Source of the DNA: Rheinheimera sp.
GTDB lineage: Bacteria > Pseudomonadota > Gammaproteobacteria > Enterobacterales > Alteromonadaceae
Length of the DNA stretch: 52,636 nucleotides
Reading direction: 5' to 3'
Assembly (NCBI GenBank): GCA_003482455.1
Contig: DMYW01000030.1
Span: 1-52,636 of the forward strand
Shown: in pieces, positions 32,434 through 41,093 of the stretch
Layout of the letters: the number at the start of each line of letters is the position of its first letter
Numbering within the stretch: position 1 is the first letter of the stretch
Notes under the pieces: model-generated
What the model saw: only the letters and a program-made list of their open reading frames with translations
The model's database searches: none
Told to the model about the DNA's origin: nothing
Translations under genes and position numbers: made by a program

Positions 32434-34024
32434 TTTGGGGCGAATTGGCCGGGTGATGGTGCTGATATTGCCGCAACCACGGCAAAAAGCCTTTTAAAGC
32501 AAATGGCCGACTGAAGTAATAACCTTGGCCGCGCTGGCAACCCATGCGCGCCAAGGTTTCTGCCGCAGCTTGTTCTTCCACGCCTTCGGCAACCACTTGC
32601 CATTGCATGTTTTTCGCCATATCAATGATTGCGCCTGTGACGGCCGCTTGGGCATCTGAGCGGTGGATATCACTGATAAACTGGCAATCCACCTTCACTT
32701 GATCAATCGGCATTTCCCGCAACATGCCAAGTGAGGTGTAGCCAGTGCCAAAATCATCTAATGACAAAGTAATACCCAGCTCACTGAATCGATTTAACAT
32801 GGCAAGAGCGCGCGGCGGATCTTGCAGTAGTGCATCTTCGCGGCATTCAAGCACCAACAGCTTGGGCGGCAGCTGGCGTGACGTCAGTTGTTCAACCACG
32901 TATTCAACAAACTCAGGTTGCATCAGATCTTTACTGGCGACATTCACTGCAATTTGGATCTGTTCACCCGCTTGATGTAACTGCTGCAACACGTCGAGCG
33001 CTTGATGGAGCACCCAACAGGTCAACGGATATAAGATCCCCAGCTCTTCCGCCAGCGGAATAAACTGCTTAGGTAACAACAAGCCTTGGGTCGGATGTTG
33101 CCACCGCACCAGCACTTCGCCTGCTTTGAGCTCGCCTGTCATTAAATCTATTTGCGGTTGGACATCGAGTTGCAGCTGTTGCTGCACGACAGCCTGTTGC
33201 AGCTGCGCCATCATCGCCAAGCGATTCTGATTAAACTGCGTCAATTCCGGTGTATAAACACAACTTTCTTCCATGTTGCCGGCCAGTTGATGCCAACGCG
33301 ACTGATGCAGTGCCATCCGCGCTTGCTGCAGTAACTGAGTGACGTCGGCAGAATGTTGCGGCATTAACGCGATCCCCGCATCAACCCGATAATCAATGAC
33401 ACCGCCATGTAGCATTAAAGGTTCTGGCGCGGCACGCAACAAATCGCGTACCAGCACGTCAGCCAGATGGGTTTGTTCGGTTAAATCCACAAAACAGGCA
33501 AACTCGACGCCGCCGACATGGGCAAGACGAGCCAATTGCGGATGGGATTCTAACACTAAGACTTGCGGATATTTTTCGAGCAAATCATTGAGTCGAAAGG
33601 CGATTTGCGTCAGTACCAAATTACCATGCTGGTAACCTAACAAGCGGTTGACCTGCTCAAACTCGCGGATTTGAAACATCACCACAGCGCCAGCGCTGCC
33701 TGGCAGTGGTCTTTGTTGCACACGTGTTTGCAACAGCCGAGCGTTTGGTAGGCCAGTCAGCTCATCGTGGGTCCAGCCGCGAGGCAAGGGTTGTGCTAAG
33801 GCTTTTTTCAGCTGACGCCGTGTTTTTGATAGCTGTAGTCGCAAATAGATCAGCGAGCCTACTAACAATAAAGCAACGGCAATCGCGGCCCCATGTGCGG
33901 CATCAAAAGCCAACCAGCTGTTCTGAGGCATTACATTCCCCTGCTCGGCGCTTTCCTTGGCAATCACGTCACTGACGACCAGTGTCCACGCGAAGATCCA
34001 ACCACATTGTGAAAACCACGACAT
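32411..34024 (-). CDS. GGDEF/EAL protein with both motifs altered
   Basis: 537 residues. An N-terminal signal-like helix and a second membrane helix (about 44-62) precede a GGDEF domain with GGVEF and an EAL domain whose signature reads EVLVRW. The EAL parts VNVAS, DDFGTGYTSLGMLR, KVD and AEGVEE are kept, but the usual EITE is ECRE. The diguanylate cyclase half is almost surely inactive; phosphodiesterase activity is possible but uncertain. The ATG at 34024 has GAGG 7 nt upstream. It follows hutI by 60 bp on the same strand and may be co-transcribed, and it converges on hutG. Confidence 0.88.
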   Translation of the reverse strand: MSWFSQCGWIFAWTLVVSDVIAKESAEQGNVMPQNSWLAFDAAHGAAIAVALLLVGSLIYLRLQLSKTRRQLKKALAQPLPRGWTHDELTGLPNARLLQTRVQQRPLPGSAGAVVMFQIREFEQVNRLLGYQHGNLVLTQIAFRLNDLLEKYPQVLVLESHPQLARLAHVGGVEFACFVDLTEQTHLADVLVRDLLRAAPEPLMLHGGVIDYRVDAGIALMPQHSADVTQLLQQARMALHQSRWHQLAGNMEESCVYTPELTQFNQNRLAMMAQLQQAVVQQQLQLDVQPQIDLMTGELKAGEVLVRWQHPTQGLLLPKQFIPLAEELGILYPLTCWVLHQALDVLQQLHQAGEQIQIAVNVASKDLMQPEFVEYVVEQLTSRQLPPKLLVLECREDALLQDPPRALAMLNRFSELGITLSLDDFGTGYTSLGMLREMPIDQVKVDCQFISDIHRSDAQAAVTGAIIDMAKNMQWQVVAEGVEEQAAAETLARMGCQRGQGYYFSRPFALKGFLPWLRQYQHHHPANSPQTNAFGPQ

Positions 34025-34084
34025 CCGACAACCTCGCTGGCTCGTTATTCCTTACAGCCTAAGCCGAAATTGCTGGTTTTGCCG

Positions 34085-35320
34085 CTAAATCAGCCGCAAA
34101 TTCTGTGATTTACCAGCGATCACCAGCTCTTGTAAACATGAGACGCCAAACTGATAACAAAGTTCCGCCGGCCGTGGGATCTGATACAAGCCAAAATCCG
34201 CCCGTTGACCGACCGCCAAGTAACCACGATCTGACAGACCAAGCGCCTTAGCCGCATGACAAGTCACACCTTGCAAGGCTTCTTCTGGTGTTAGCTTAAA
34301 CAAGGTGCAAGCCATATTCAGCATCAACGGTAGATTGCACAGCGGCGAAGTGCCAGGATTTAAATCAGTCGAAATAGCCATTGGCACTTGATACTGACGC
34401 AACAATTCAATCGGTGGCAACTTGGTTTCACGTAGGAAATAAAACGCCCCAGGCAACAGCACTGCCACGGTGCCAGCGTGGGCCATCGCTTTGACGTCAG
34501 CTTCAGTTAAATACTCGATATGATCGGCAGACAAGCCACCGAATTCTGCCACCAACGAAGCCCCCCCCAAACTCGATAGCTGTTCCGCGTGCGCTTTGAC
34601 CGGCAGACCTAACTGGCGTGCGCGTTCAAACAAGCGCCGACTCTGCTCCACCGAAAAACCGATCCCTTCACAAAACACGTCCACGGCGTCAATTAAGCCC
34701 TCTTGGTGCAAAGTGGGCAACATGCTATCGACCACCAGATCCATGTAGCCATCGCTATTCCCGGTAAATTCAGGCGGTAAAGCGTGCGCGCCTAAAAAAG
34801 TGGTACTAACAGCAATAGGATGGTGTGCCCCGAGCAGACGCGCTACCTCCAGCAGCTTGCGTTCACTGGCTAGGTCCAGCCCATAACCAGATTTGATTTC
34901 ACAGCTGGTCACCCCTTGGCTTAGCAATGCATTGAGGCGATTCTTGCCCAGCACAAACAACTCTTCGTGGCTGGCTTGCCGTGTCGCTGCCACCGTTGAT
35001 TTAATGCCGCCACCCGCTGCGGCAATCTCTTGGTACGTCGCACCATTGAGGCGCATTTCAAATTCATTGGAGCGGCTGCCGGCATACACCAGATGGGTAT
35101 GACAATCGATCAAACCGGGCAGGATCCACGCACCTTTGCCGTCAATTAGCGGCGTTACTAGGCTATCAAATTCAGGTAGATCCTTGCGCTCGCCGCAGAA
35201 TACAATGACGCCGTCTTTGACCGCCAAAGCAGCATGTTCAATGGCGCCATAGGGATTGCTGCGCGACGGGTCCATCGTGGCAAGGTGGACGTTGTAATAT
35301 ACGGCGTCAAATGAATGCAT
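34085..35320 (-). CDS. hutI: Imidazolonepropionase
   Basis: Third step of histidine degradation: opens imidazolone propionate to formimidoyl-glutamate. It is an amidohydrolase with the metal motif DCHTH (His74, His76), further His179 in GAHALP, His244 in KAHAEQ, His267 and Asp319 in STDLNPGT. The 411 residues match HutI. It is transcribed divergently from hutC with a HutC-type operator about 100 bp upstream of its ATG. An AGGA ribosome site precedes the start. hutU and hutH, which supply its substrate, are not in the window. Confidence 0.96.
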   Translation of the reverse strand: MHSFDAVYYNVHLATMDPSRSNPYGAIEHAALAVKDGVIVFCGERKDLPEFDSLVTPLIDGKGAWILPGLIDCHTHLVYAGSRSNEFEMRLNGATYQEIAAAGGGIKSTVAATRQASHEELFVLGKNRLNALLSQGVTSCEIKSGYGLDLASERKLLEVARLLGAHHPIAVSTTFLGAHALPPEFTGNSDGYMDLVVDSMLPTLHQEGLIDAVDVFCEGIGFSVEQSRRLFERARQLGLPVKAHAEQLSSLGGASLVAEFGGLSADHIEYLTEADVKAMAHAGTVAVLLPGAFYFLRETKLPPIELLRQYQVPMAISTDLNPGTSPLCNLPLMLNMACTLFKLTPEEALQGVTCHAAKALGLSDRGYLAVGQRADFGLYQIPRPAELCYQFGVSCLQELVIAGKSQNLRLI

Positions 35321-35418
35321 AGGCTGTTCCTGCTCAACTAATTCGATGGATATACTGCAGCAATGACGGGACGCTGCTGTTAGTTACTGAATTTTGTTAC
35401 TGAATTCTACTGCACAAC

Positions 35419-35430
35419 TTGTCTATACAA
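35419..35430. promoter_or_regulatory. HutC-type operator between hutI and hutC
   Basis: TTGTCTATACAA is a near-palindrome with core GT-C-TA-T-AC, fitting the GTnTAnAC operator described for the HutC branch of GntR repressors. It lies centrally in the divergent region and likely gives repression of hutI and autorepression of hutC, relieved by urocanate. Confidence 0.7.
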
Positions 35431-35497
35431 CAGAAGCAGGCTAAGTTCGCACTGCGAAAGGCGACCTGTCTGCGATAAAAAACCACAAAGGCTCCCC

Positions 35498-36241
35498 ATG
35501 CAACGCAGCAACGACAGCGGCACTTTAAAATTTGTCGCGATAAAAGAGTTTATCTTAAGTCAGGTGGAAACCGGCAATTGGCCAGAGCACAGCCGCGTGC
35601 CCTCGGAAAACGAGCTGTCCGAACAATTTGCCGTCAGTCGCATGACGGCTCGCCGCGCTCTGCAAGAACTGACCGAACAAGGCGTGTTATACCGCACCCA
35701 AGGCGTTGGCAGTTTTGTCGCTTCGCCCAAATCACAATCCGCCTTGCTGGAAATTCGCAACATTGCCGATGAGATCCAAGCGCGCGGCCATTTCCACAGC
35801 GCCCAGTTGGTGCAACTCACTAGCCTACCCTGCCCGACTGTGGTTGCCAGCGCATTAGGCCTGATCCGCAACGAGCCGGTGTTTTTTAGCTTGATTGTGC
35901 ATTATGACAATCAAACACCACTGCAATTAGAAGCGCGTTACGTGAATCCGCACCGAGTGCCTTTGTATTTGCAGCAAGATTTTAACAGCCAAACCCCACA
36001 TGAATACTTAAGCGCAGTCGCGCCATTAACTGAAGCAGATCACATTATTGAAGCCGTACTAGCGGATGAGTTTACCTGTAAACACCTGAAAATCGGCCCT
36101 ACTGAGCCTTGTTTGCGTCTGACGCGTCGCACTTTTAGTCGTGACGGCGCGGTCAGTTTTGCTTATCTAACCTCAGCTGGCAGCCGTTATCGTTTAGGCG
36201 GGCACTTAAATATCAACACGCGCCCGACAACCGCCAACTAA
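35498..36241 (+). CDS. hutC: Histidine utilisation repressor HutC (GntR family)
   Basis: 247 residues. The N-terminal winged helix (about 12-75) contains PSENELSEQFAVSRMTARRA and the wing RTQGVGSFV. The C-terminal UTRA ligand domain includes the LEARYVNPHRVPLYLQQDF segment typical of HutC, which senses urocanate. It is divergent from hutI and sits beside its own putative operator. The ATG is preceded by a weak AGGCTCCCC leader rather than a strong ribosome site. Assignment is strong from sequence and context together. Confidence 0.94.
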   Translation: MQRSNDSGTLKFVAIKEFILSQVETGNWPEHSRVPSENELSEQFAVSRMTARRALQELTEQGVLYRTQGVGSFVASPKSQSALLEIRNIADEIQARGHFHSAQLVQLTSLPCPTVVASALGLIRNEPVFFSLIVHYDNQTPLQLEARYVNPHRVPLYLQQDFNSQTPHEYLSAVAPLTEADHIIEAVLADEFTCKHLKIGPTEPCLRLTRRTFSRDGAVSFAYLTSAGSRYRLGGHLNINTRPTTAN

Positions 36242-36596
36242 AGCAGCAGCGGTAACCTGTTGCTACTCACCTCAACTGCGCAACAAATCGCCGCTGGATT
36301 ACGCAAAATTGCCCTACATACGCTAAGGTTTTGCAACGCTGTAAAGATTTCTTGCTCGATTAAGTCAGTGCCCAACCAAAGAACTGGATACTTGATAAAT
36401 CCCGCAAACTGGTAAATTCGTATAGCTATCGCTTAACCCTTTAAATTCAGTGCTATTACATTCATAAAGCCTGATTTACTGGCTAGACCAGATATAAATT
36501 CTCTGTTAATTTCAACCGCTTCTTTGACGTGCAAAGAACTTCGTCAATACTAAAATCAGACAAATGACGAAGACAAATGAGACAACAGGACTAGAT
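36242..36596. other. Intergenic region upstream of the second chemoreceptor
   Basis: 355 bp. It includes an inverted repeat TTCTTTG-ACGTG-CAAAGAA (36520-36538) overlapping a possible -35 TTGACG (36523-36528) with TACTAA 18 bp downstream. No convincing sigma-28 promoter, which many chemoreceptor genes use, was found. No gene is seen. Confidence 0.5.
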
Positions 36597-38621
36597 ATGA
36601 AATTAACCGTTGCCCACAAAGTCATTTTTGGCTTTGGGTTTATGACACTGTTGCTGCTGTTTGCAAGCCTGTCCGCGCTGCGAAGCTTCAGTACCATCTC
36701 GGATGCTTCGGAAGTCGTACAGCAAGTTGCAGTACCCGCTCAACAACAAAGTAACAACGCGCAAATCCAATTATTAAAGCTAGCTAAGCTGTCGGCACTG
36801 GGCTTTACCGCCGAGACCAGCGCAGCCATTGAGCAATATCAGCAAGAGTTCAATGCGACTGAACAGCAATACCACGTGCAAACCGAAAAGTTAGCAGCGT
36901 TAGTCAAAAACGATGCAGCACTGAATAAGCCACTAACCGATGCGACGCAACATTACGACGCTTACGTTGCTGCAGTAAAATCCATGTTTGCGAATAAACT
37001 CGCAGCGATTAAAGGCGCCGATGCCACAGCTGCCGAACTTAAAACGCTCGTGCAGTTGATTGATGACGCCGGCGCTACCTTGGTAGAAATTTCGTTTTTA
37101 GAAGATCCTGATAAAAAAGCCACGTTGGAACTGATCGCTGGTGCCGCATCACGGGTGGATGGCCAAATGTTATCCCTGATGCAAACAGTGAAGGAAACCG
37201 CTGGCTACACCGAACTCGACAAACTGGCAGATAGCCAGCAAAACATTGAATTTGCGTTAAGCGACATGCAAGGCAATTTGGACTACATCGCGAAACTGGT
37301 TGGCGAAGTTGGCGCACAGGAAAGCTGGGCGACCTTCCTTGAACAAATGCAAGCAGTGAAAGACCGCGTTGCTGCCACACCCAATCTTGTGTCACTGAAA
37401 ACTGAGCAATTAACCGCGTTGCAAAAAGCACGCGATGAATTAAAGTCGTCTGAGTCCCATGTCACGCAAGCAGTGCAATCCTTGGACTTAGTACTCGGCG
37501 CGGCGGATAAGCAATTCGCGTCCTTGTCCAACGAAGTGTCGTCTTCATTGTCCTTTGGTAAAGTTCGCACCTTGTTGATTATGGTGGTATTAGTTGGGCT
37601 TGCCGCGGGTACTGCGTGGTTTACCATCAACGCCATGTTACGTCCGCTTGCCAGCATCAACAAAGTGCTGACTGAGGTTGCTGACGGCGACTTAACCCGC
37701 CGCTTGAAAATCGTGCAAGAAGATGAATTTGGCGCCTTGTCACAACGAGTCAACCGATTGATCGATTCGTTAAGTCAGCTCATTCATCGCATCGCCGAAA
37801 ACGCGCAGCATTTGCAGCAGAACTCTAGTTTATCGCAACAAGAAGTCACGGAAATTTCTGCGGCGTTAATGACACAGCAGCTACAAATCAGCGCGGTGAA
37901 TTCAACGACGCACCAACTCGCGGAAAGCACGCACCAAATTACCGGTCAAGCCAGCCAAGCCGTTGGCGAGATGGAAAACGCACTGAAGCAAAGCGATCAA
38001 ATTGACAAAATTTCTAATGAAAACAATGAACTGATTAGCAAATTGGCGCAGCAGTTAAGTCAAACCGCCGGTATCATGGCCAAAGTCAACGAGCAGTCGA
38101 ACAACATTGGTGGCATTTTGGCAACCATTCGCGGAATTGCTGAACAAACCAACTTGTTGGCGCTGAACGCAGCCATTGAAGCGGCGCGTGCCGGTGAACA
38201 AGGGCGCGGCTTTGCTGTGGTTGCCGACGAAGTCCGATCGCTGGCTGTACGCAGTCAATCCGCGGTTGATGAAATTCGTAACATGATCCAAACGCTGCAA
38301 CAAGAAAGTACCTCGGCCATGTCGTCAATCACCCGCGGCAAAGCCGACGCCGAATATTGTGTCAGTCACACCAATGAATTGACGCTCGCGTTAACTCAAG
38401 TCACGCAAGCTATCACACAAATGCACACCATCAGCCAAAGCATTGCGGATGCCACCCAACAACAGCTGCAACTGGGCGATAGTATTGATCAAAGCATGCA
38501 GCTCATGGTGAACTTGGCTGCGCAAAGCGCCGAAAAAGCAGAAAATACGCAACAACATAGCTCTGCGGTTGCCGAAAACGCTGACGAGCTGCTTGGCTCG
38601 ATCAGCTCCTTCAAGATCTAA
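36597..38621 (+). CDS. Methyl-accepting chemotaxis protein
   Basis: 674 residues. A membrane helix (about 8-28), a long helical periplasmic domain (30-315), a second membrane helix (about 322-343, LLIMVVLVGLAAGTAW), HAMP and the cytoplasmic signalling hairpin with EQTNLLALNAAIEAARAGEQ. The ligand domain is all-helical and of unrecognised class. No C-terminal CheR/CheB pentapeptide is visible. The ATG at 36597 has AGGA 6 nt upstream and begins MKLTVAHKV; the open frame extends to 36564. It stands alone and is not related in its sensor part to the HBM receptor at 26195. Confidence 0.9.
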   Translation: MKLTVAHKVIFGFGFMTLLLLFASLSALRSFSTISDASEVVQQVAVPAQQQSNNAQIQLLKLAKLSALGFTAETSAAIEQYQQEFNATEQQYHVQTEKLAALVKNDAALNKPLTDATQHYDAYVAAVKSMFANKLAAIKGADATAAELKTLVQLIDDAGATLVEISFLEDPDKKATLELIAGAASRVDGQMLSLMQTVKETAGYTELDKLADSQQNIEFALSDMQGNLDYIAKLVGEVGAQESWATFLEQMQAVKDRVAATPNLVSLKTEQLTALQKARDELKSSESHVTQAVQSLDLVLGAADKQFASLSNEVSSSLSFGKVRTLLIMVVLVGLAAGTAWFTINAMLRPLASINKVLTEVADGDLTRRLKIVQEDEFGALSQRVNRLIDSLSQLIHRIAENAQHLQQNSSLSQQEVTEISAALMTQQLQISAVNSTTHQLAESTHQITGQASQAVGEMENALKQSDQIDKISNENNELISKLAQQLSQTAGIMAKVNEQSNNIGGILATIRGIAEQTNLLALNAAIEAARAGEQGRGFAVVADEVRSLAVRSQSAVDEIRNMIQTLQQESTSAMSSITRGKADAEYCVSHTNELTLALTQVTQAITQMHTISQSIADATQQQLQLGDSIDQSMQLMVNLAAQSAEKAENTQQHSSAVAENADELLGSISSFKI

Positions 38622-38644
38622 CGCAAAAGCACCCTGCCAAAAGC

Positions 38645-38669
38645 AAAAAAGGCTGGACAATGTCCAGCC
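38645..38669 (-). terminator. Intrinsic terminator, minus strand
   Basis: A 9-bp stem (38651-38659 with 38661-38669) is followed on the minus strand by six T. There is no T-tract on the plus side, so it is not a terminator for the chemoreceptor gene. Confidence 0.8.
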
Positions 38670-38752
38670 AGGCAGGCGTGTTGACCTTCCAAGGTCTAGC
38701 TGTCGTTCCTTCTGCGTTACGCTGGTCTGCTCAGTTGCCCGAGCAGTAGCTA
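38645..38752 (-). ncRNA. Candidate small RNA, about 105 nt
   Basis: On the minus strand a good promoter (GTGACA-16 bp-TACAAT, 38785-38758) leads into a structured stretch: CTGCTC/GAGCAG hairpin, GCG-TAA-CGC, GACC/GGTC hairpin, with TAGCT and AGCTA able to close an outer helix. It ends in a GGCTGGACA/TGTCCAGCC stem followed by TTTTTT. I matched it to no known RNA class. It lies between a plus-strand chemoreceptor gene and the minus-strand Mrr-like gene, and could also be read as the far 3' UTR of the latter. Confidence 0.45.
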
Positions 38753-38757
38753 AAAAC

Positions 38758-38785
38758 ATTGTACACAAAATGGAACCAGTGTCAC
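38758..38785 (-). promoter_or_regulatory. Promoter of the candidate small RNA
   Basis: GTGACA (38785-38780) and TACAAT (38763-38758), each one mismatch from consensus, separated by 16 bp. Confidence 0.55.
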
Positions 38786-38795
38786 CTTTTTAGGG

Positions 38796-39299
38796 TCAAG
38801 ATTCTGAAAAAAATTGCTTATGATCAATAACTTCGAGTTGGATCTGTTCAGAAATCTTACGAGCCGCTGCCGTCATTCCTGCATAACTATAGATGCGCAC
38901 TTTGTCGCAATCATAGCGACACATCAATAACACCAGTTGCCGCAACAAAGGTAAATCGACAGAACAATTGGCATGTGGATGTACATACACCAGCGCCCGG
39001 TCCGGGCTGCGACGGCAGGCCACGTCGGCGCCGATATGCCGACCTTGCCGCCACTCATCAAGCTGCAGACATTGTTGTAAAAATCGTTGCGATTGGCCCG
39101 CGGTCACTCGTTTATTGCGCTGGTTGCGCGGAAAAAACTCTTGCAGCAACAGTCCTGTCAAAGCGCCGATCAGCAACAATGTAATGAGCCATGCTCGCCA
39201 ATCAAACTCGTACGCCACCGGCCACAGCAATAACGCGACCGTGCAGCTAGTACTTGCCACTAAACACCAAAACCAATGCCATGAGTGCTGACGTTGCAT
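38796..39299 (-). CDS. Membrane-anchored protein with degenerate Mrr-like domain
   Basis: 167 residues. Two membrane helices (about 10-28 and 35-55) are followed by a soluble domain. Its second half, SVDLPLLRQLVLLMCRYDCDKVRIY through AARKISEQIQLEVID, follows the pattern of the C-terminal part of the Mrr restriction endonuclease fold: a helix, a strand ending in a Thr/Ser turn, then an ALELAxxxxIxLID-type helix-strand. The catalytic strand, where Mrr has QxK, reads VYVHPHA, so nuclease activity is doubtful. The ATG at 39299 has GGAGG close upstream. The family call is by eye and tentative. It lies upstream of the candidate small RNA. Confidence 0.6.
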   Translation of the reverse strand: MQRQHSWHWFWCLVASTSCTVALLLWPVAYEFDWRAWLITLLLIGALTGLLLQEFFPRNQRNKRVTAGQSQRFLQQCLQLDEWRQGRHIGADVACRRSPDRALVYVHPHANCSVDLPLLRQLVLLMCRYDCDKVRIYSYAGMTAAARKISEQIQLEVIDHKQFFSES

Positions 39300-39369
39300 A
39301 ATGCCTCCGCATGCGGATGTTCGAAGAAGCACTATGCCAAGTTGACGCCGGAAAAATTGTACCGAAATC

Positions 39370-40167
39370 TTATAAATTTTTGATATTTTGTAGATATTGC
39401 AGCAAAGATGGCCACACCTGTGCCGATGGCACTATGGAATCGACGCACCGTGCTGGTTCGTCTGCCGGCACAAACATTGGCGGTTCAATGCCATATAACC
39501 GCGCAGCCGCAGGGTAAAATTGCTGTTTAGTCGGGTGTTCTGGGTGCACCACATTGATTATTTGATGCGGGCTTGGTTGCGTCAGCCAAGCAGCAATACT
39601 CACCGCAACTTGGTGACTATGCACTAAATTCACGGGCAGTTCGGCCCCCGCTAGCTGGCCACTTTTACAAAAACGCCCTGGGTGGCGCTCTTCCCCAAAT
39701 AAGCCAGCCAATCGCAATACTGTGCTTGATGGATACTCCAGCACCAGCTGTTCAGCCGCCAACAATCCGGCAACGCGGCTGTTCGAGCGCACAGGAACAC
39801 TGAGTTCATTCACATCGCCAGCCAATTGACTGTACACGCCAGTACTAGAGCACAACAATAACTGCCGACATTGCCATGCGCTTGCACAGTGGACCACCTG
39901 CTGCAAACTCGCTTGGTAGGCTTGCCGATCCCGCCCAGGCGATATGGCAACCAACCATACTGCATCCTGTAAACAGCTGGCTAAATCAGCAGAATCTTGT
40001 TCACCTAGCCAGCTCAGTCGCCTGACTTTATCCGGCAATTGTGCCGGCGCAGTGAACTGTCGCCTCGTGGCATACCACTGCCAGTCCTGCAGTAACCCTA
40101 ATTCTTCAAAATGCGCAAACAGCTGTTCACCGAGCCAACCACAACCGACAATGACTAATTTGTTCAT
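39370..40167 (-). CDS. NAD(P)-binding epimerase/SDR-family protein
   Basis: 265 residues with the N-terminal nucleotide loop VIVGCGWLGEQL (GxGxxG variant) and an SSTGVY motif near 108, where extended SDR epimerases have the catalytic Ser/Thr and Tyr. There is no clear YxxxK, and the lysine position is occupied by a RVAGLLAAEQ stretch. This resembles the YeeZ-type atypical SDRs, whose substrates are unknown. Its start overlaps the end of yiiD by 4 bp, so the two are likely co-expressed. Confidence 0.82.
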   Translation of the reverse strand: MNKLVIVGCGWLGEQLFAHFEELGLLQDWQWYATRRQFTAPAQLPDKVRRLSWLGEQDSADLASCLQDAVWLVAISPGRDRQAYQASLQQVVHCASAWQCRQLLLCSSTGVYSQLAGDVNELSVPVRSNSRVAGLLAAEQLVLEYPSSTVLRLAGLFGEERHPGRFCKSGQLAGAELPVNLVHSHQVAVSIAAWLTQPSPHQIINVVHPEHPTKQQFYPAAARLYGIEPPMFVPADEPARCVDSIVPSAQVWPSLLQYLQNIKNL

Positions 40168-41069
40168 GCCACACCTTCTGGCAATACGGCAAAGCGCCCA
40201 CTAAACCGAGCTAACACCTCATCCCCAGAACATAACTCGACTTGCAGCTGTTGCCGCGCGCGTCGCCCTTGCGCCAGCCCTGCTAACGAACCATCGGTGG
40301 CTGCTAGGCGAGCCACAGCCACGGCACCATCTTTCACTGGTTTGAGGTAACGAACTTCTGCATCTGCCAGCACTATATGACCATGCAACCCCAAACTTTG
40401 CAGCTGCAAATACACCAGACCCCAACCGGTTAAGGTCAGCAAGGTGTAAATGCTGCCGGCAAACATGGTTTGATGCAGGTTGATATTCGGCGCCAATGGC
40501 GCAGTACAACGCAGCTGATAGCCGTCAAATTCAGCGATTTGCAACTGCATAAAAGCCGACAGCGGAATGGTGTTATGCCAGGTTTGCTGCAAGGTCGCTG
40601 ACCAACCGAGCCAATCCTGCGGTGTTCCAGCCAAACACAACTGCTTGGTCATTTGTTGGTGTGGGATTCCGTACAAAGGCTCAAGGACGTCGCCTAACTG
40701 ATAATTCGCTTTACGATAAAAACCAATGGCTTGCTCGCGCGCATTCAGCACAATCGCTTTACAGCCCCAGCGCTCTGCCTGTCGTTCAAGTGCAGCCAAG
40801 ACGATAGCGCCAAAGCCACTGCCGCGGGCCTGCGGCGCAACGGCCATGTAACGAACTTGCGCTCGACCGTCACCCAGTTGATGGATACGTCCGACCGCCA
40901 GCACCTGTCCAGCTTGTTCAACCATCGCATGGTACGACTGTGCCTCGAGTTCATCACGTTCACTTCCCTCCGGTTGCCCCCACGGCTGGCGTAGTACTTG
41001 ATAACGAAGCTGGTAATAGTCCTGCCACTGCTGCGGGCTAGTTGGCGTGCTAAGCTGCCATGATGTCAT
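40164..41069 (-). CDS. yiiD: GNAT acetyltransferase / hotdog thioesterase fusion (YiiD-like)
   Basis: 301 residues. The N-terminal GNAT domain has VRYMAVAPQARGSGFG (acyl-CoA-binding motif A, 72-87). The C-terminal hotdog domain contains NLHQTMFAGSIYTLLTLTGWG (starting 197) and the matching YiiD_C core. The whole protein aligns to E. coli YiiD, which lies beside dtd and yihY there as here and has been linked to fatty acid initiation. The ATG at 41069 has AAGGA 6 nt upstream; the open frame to 41123 is not used. Only 24 bp separate its start from the divergent neighbour at 41094. Confidence 0.9.
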   Translation of the reverse strand: MTSWQLSTPTSPQQWQDYYQLRYQVLRQPWGQPEGSERDELEAQSYHAMVEQAGQVLAVGRIHQLGDGRAQVRYMAVAPQARGSGFGAIVLAALERQAERWGCKAIVLNAREQAIGFYRKANYQLGDVLEPLYGIPHQQMTKQLCLAGTPQDWLGWSATLQQTWHNTIPLSAFMQLQIAEFDGYQLRCTAPLAPNINLHQTMFAGSIYTLLTLTGWGLVYLQLQSLGLHGHIVLADAEVRYLKPVKDGAVAVARLAATDGSLAGLAQGRRARQQLQVELCSGDEVLARFSGRFAVLPEGVA

Positions 41070-41093
41070 TGATATTCCTTGAGTACTCGACGC

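Noticed and set aside
36430..36470. Sigma-28 promoter (TAAA-N15-TTCATAAA) for the chemoreceptor
   Set aside because: The -10 matches the GCCGATAA consensus poorly.
38391..38768. 125-codon minus frame over the small RNA candidate
   Set aside because: Mostly antisense to the chemoreceptor; no start signal; the noncoding structure is more convincing.
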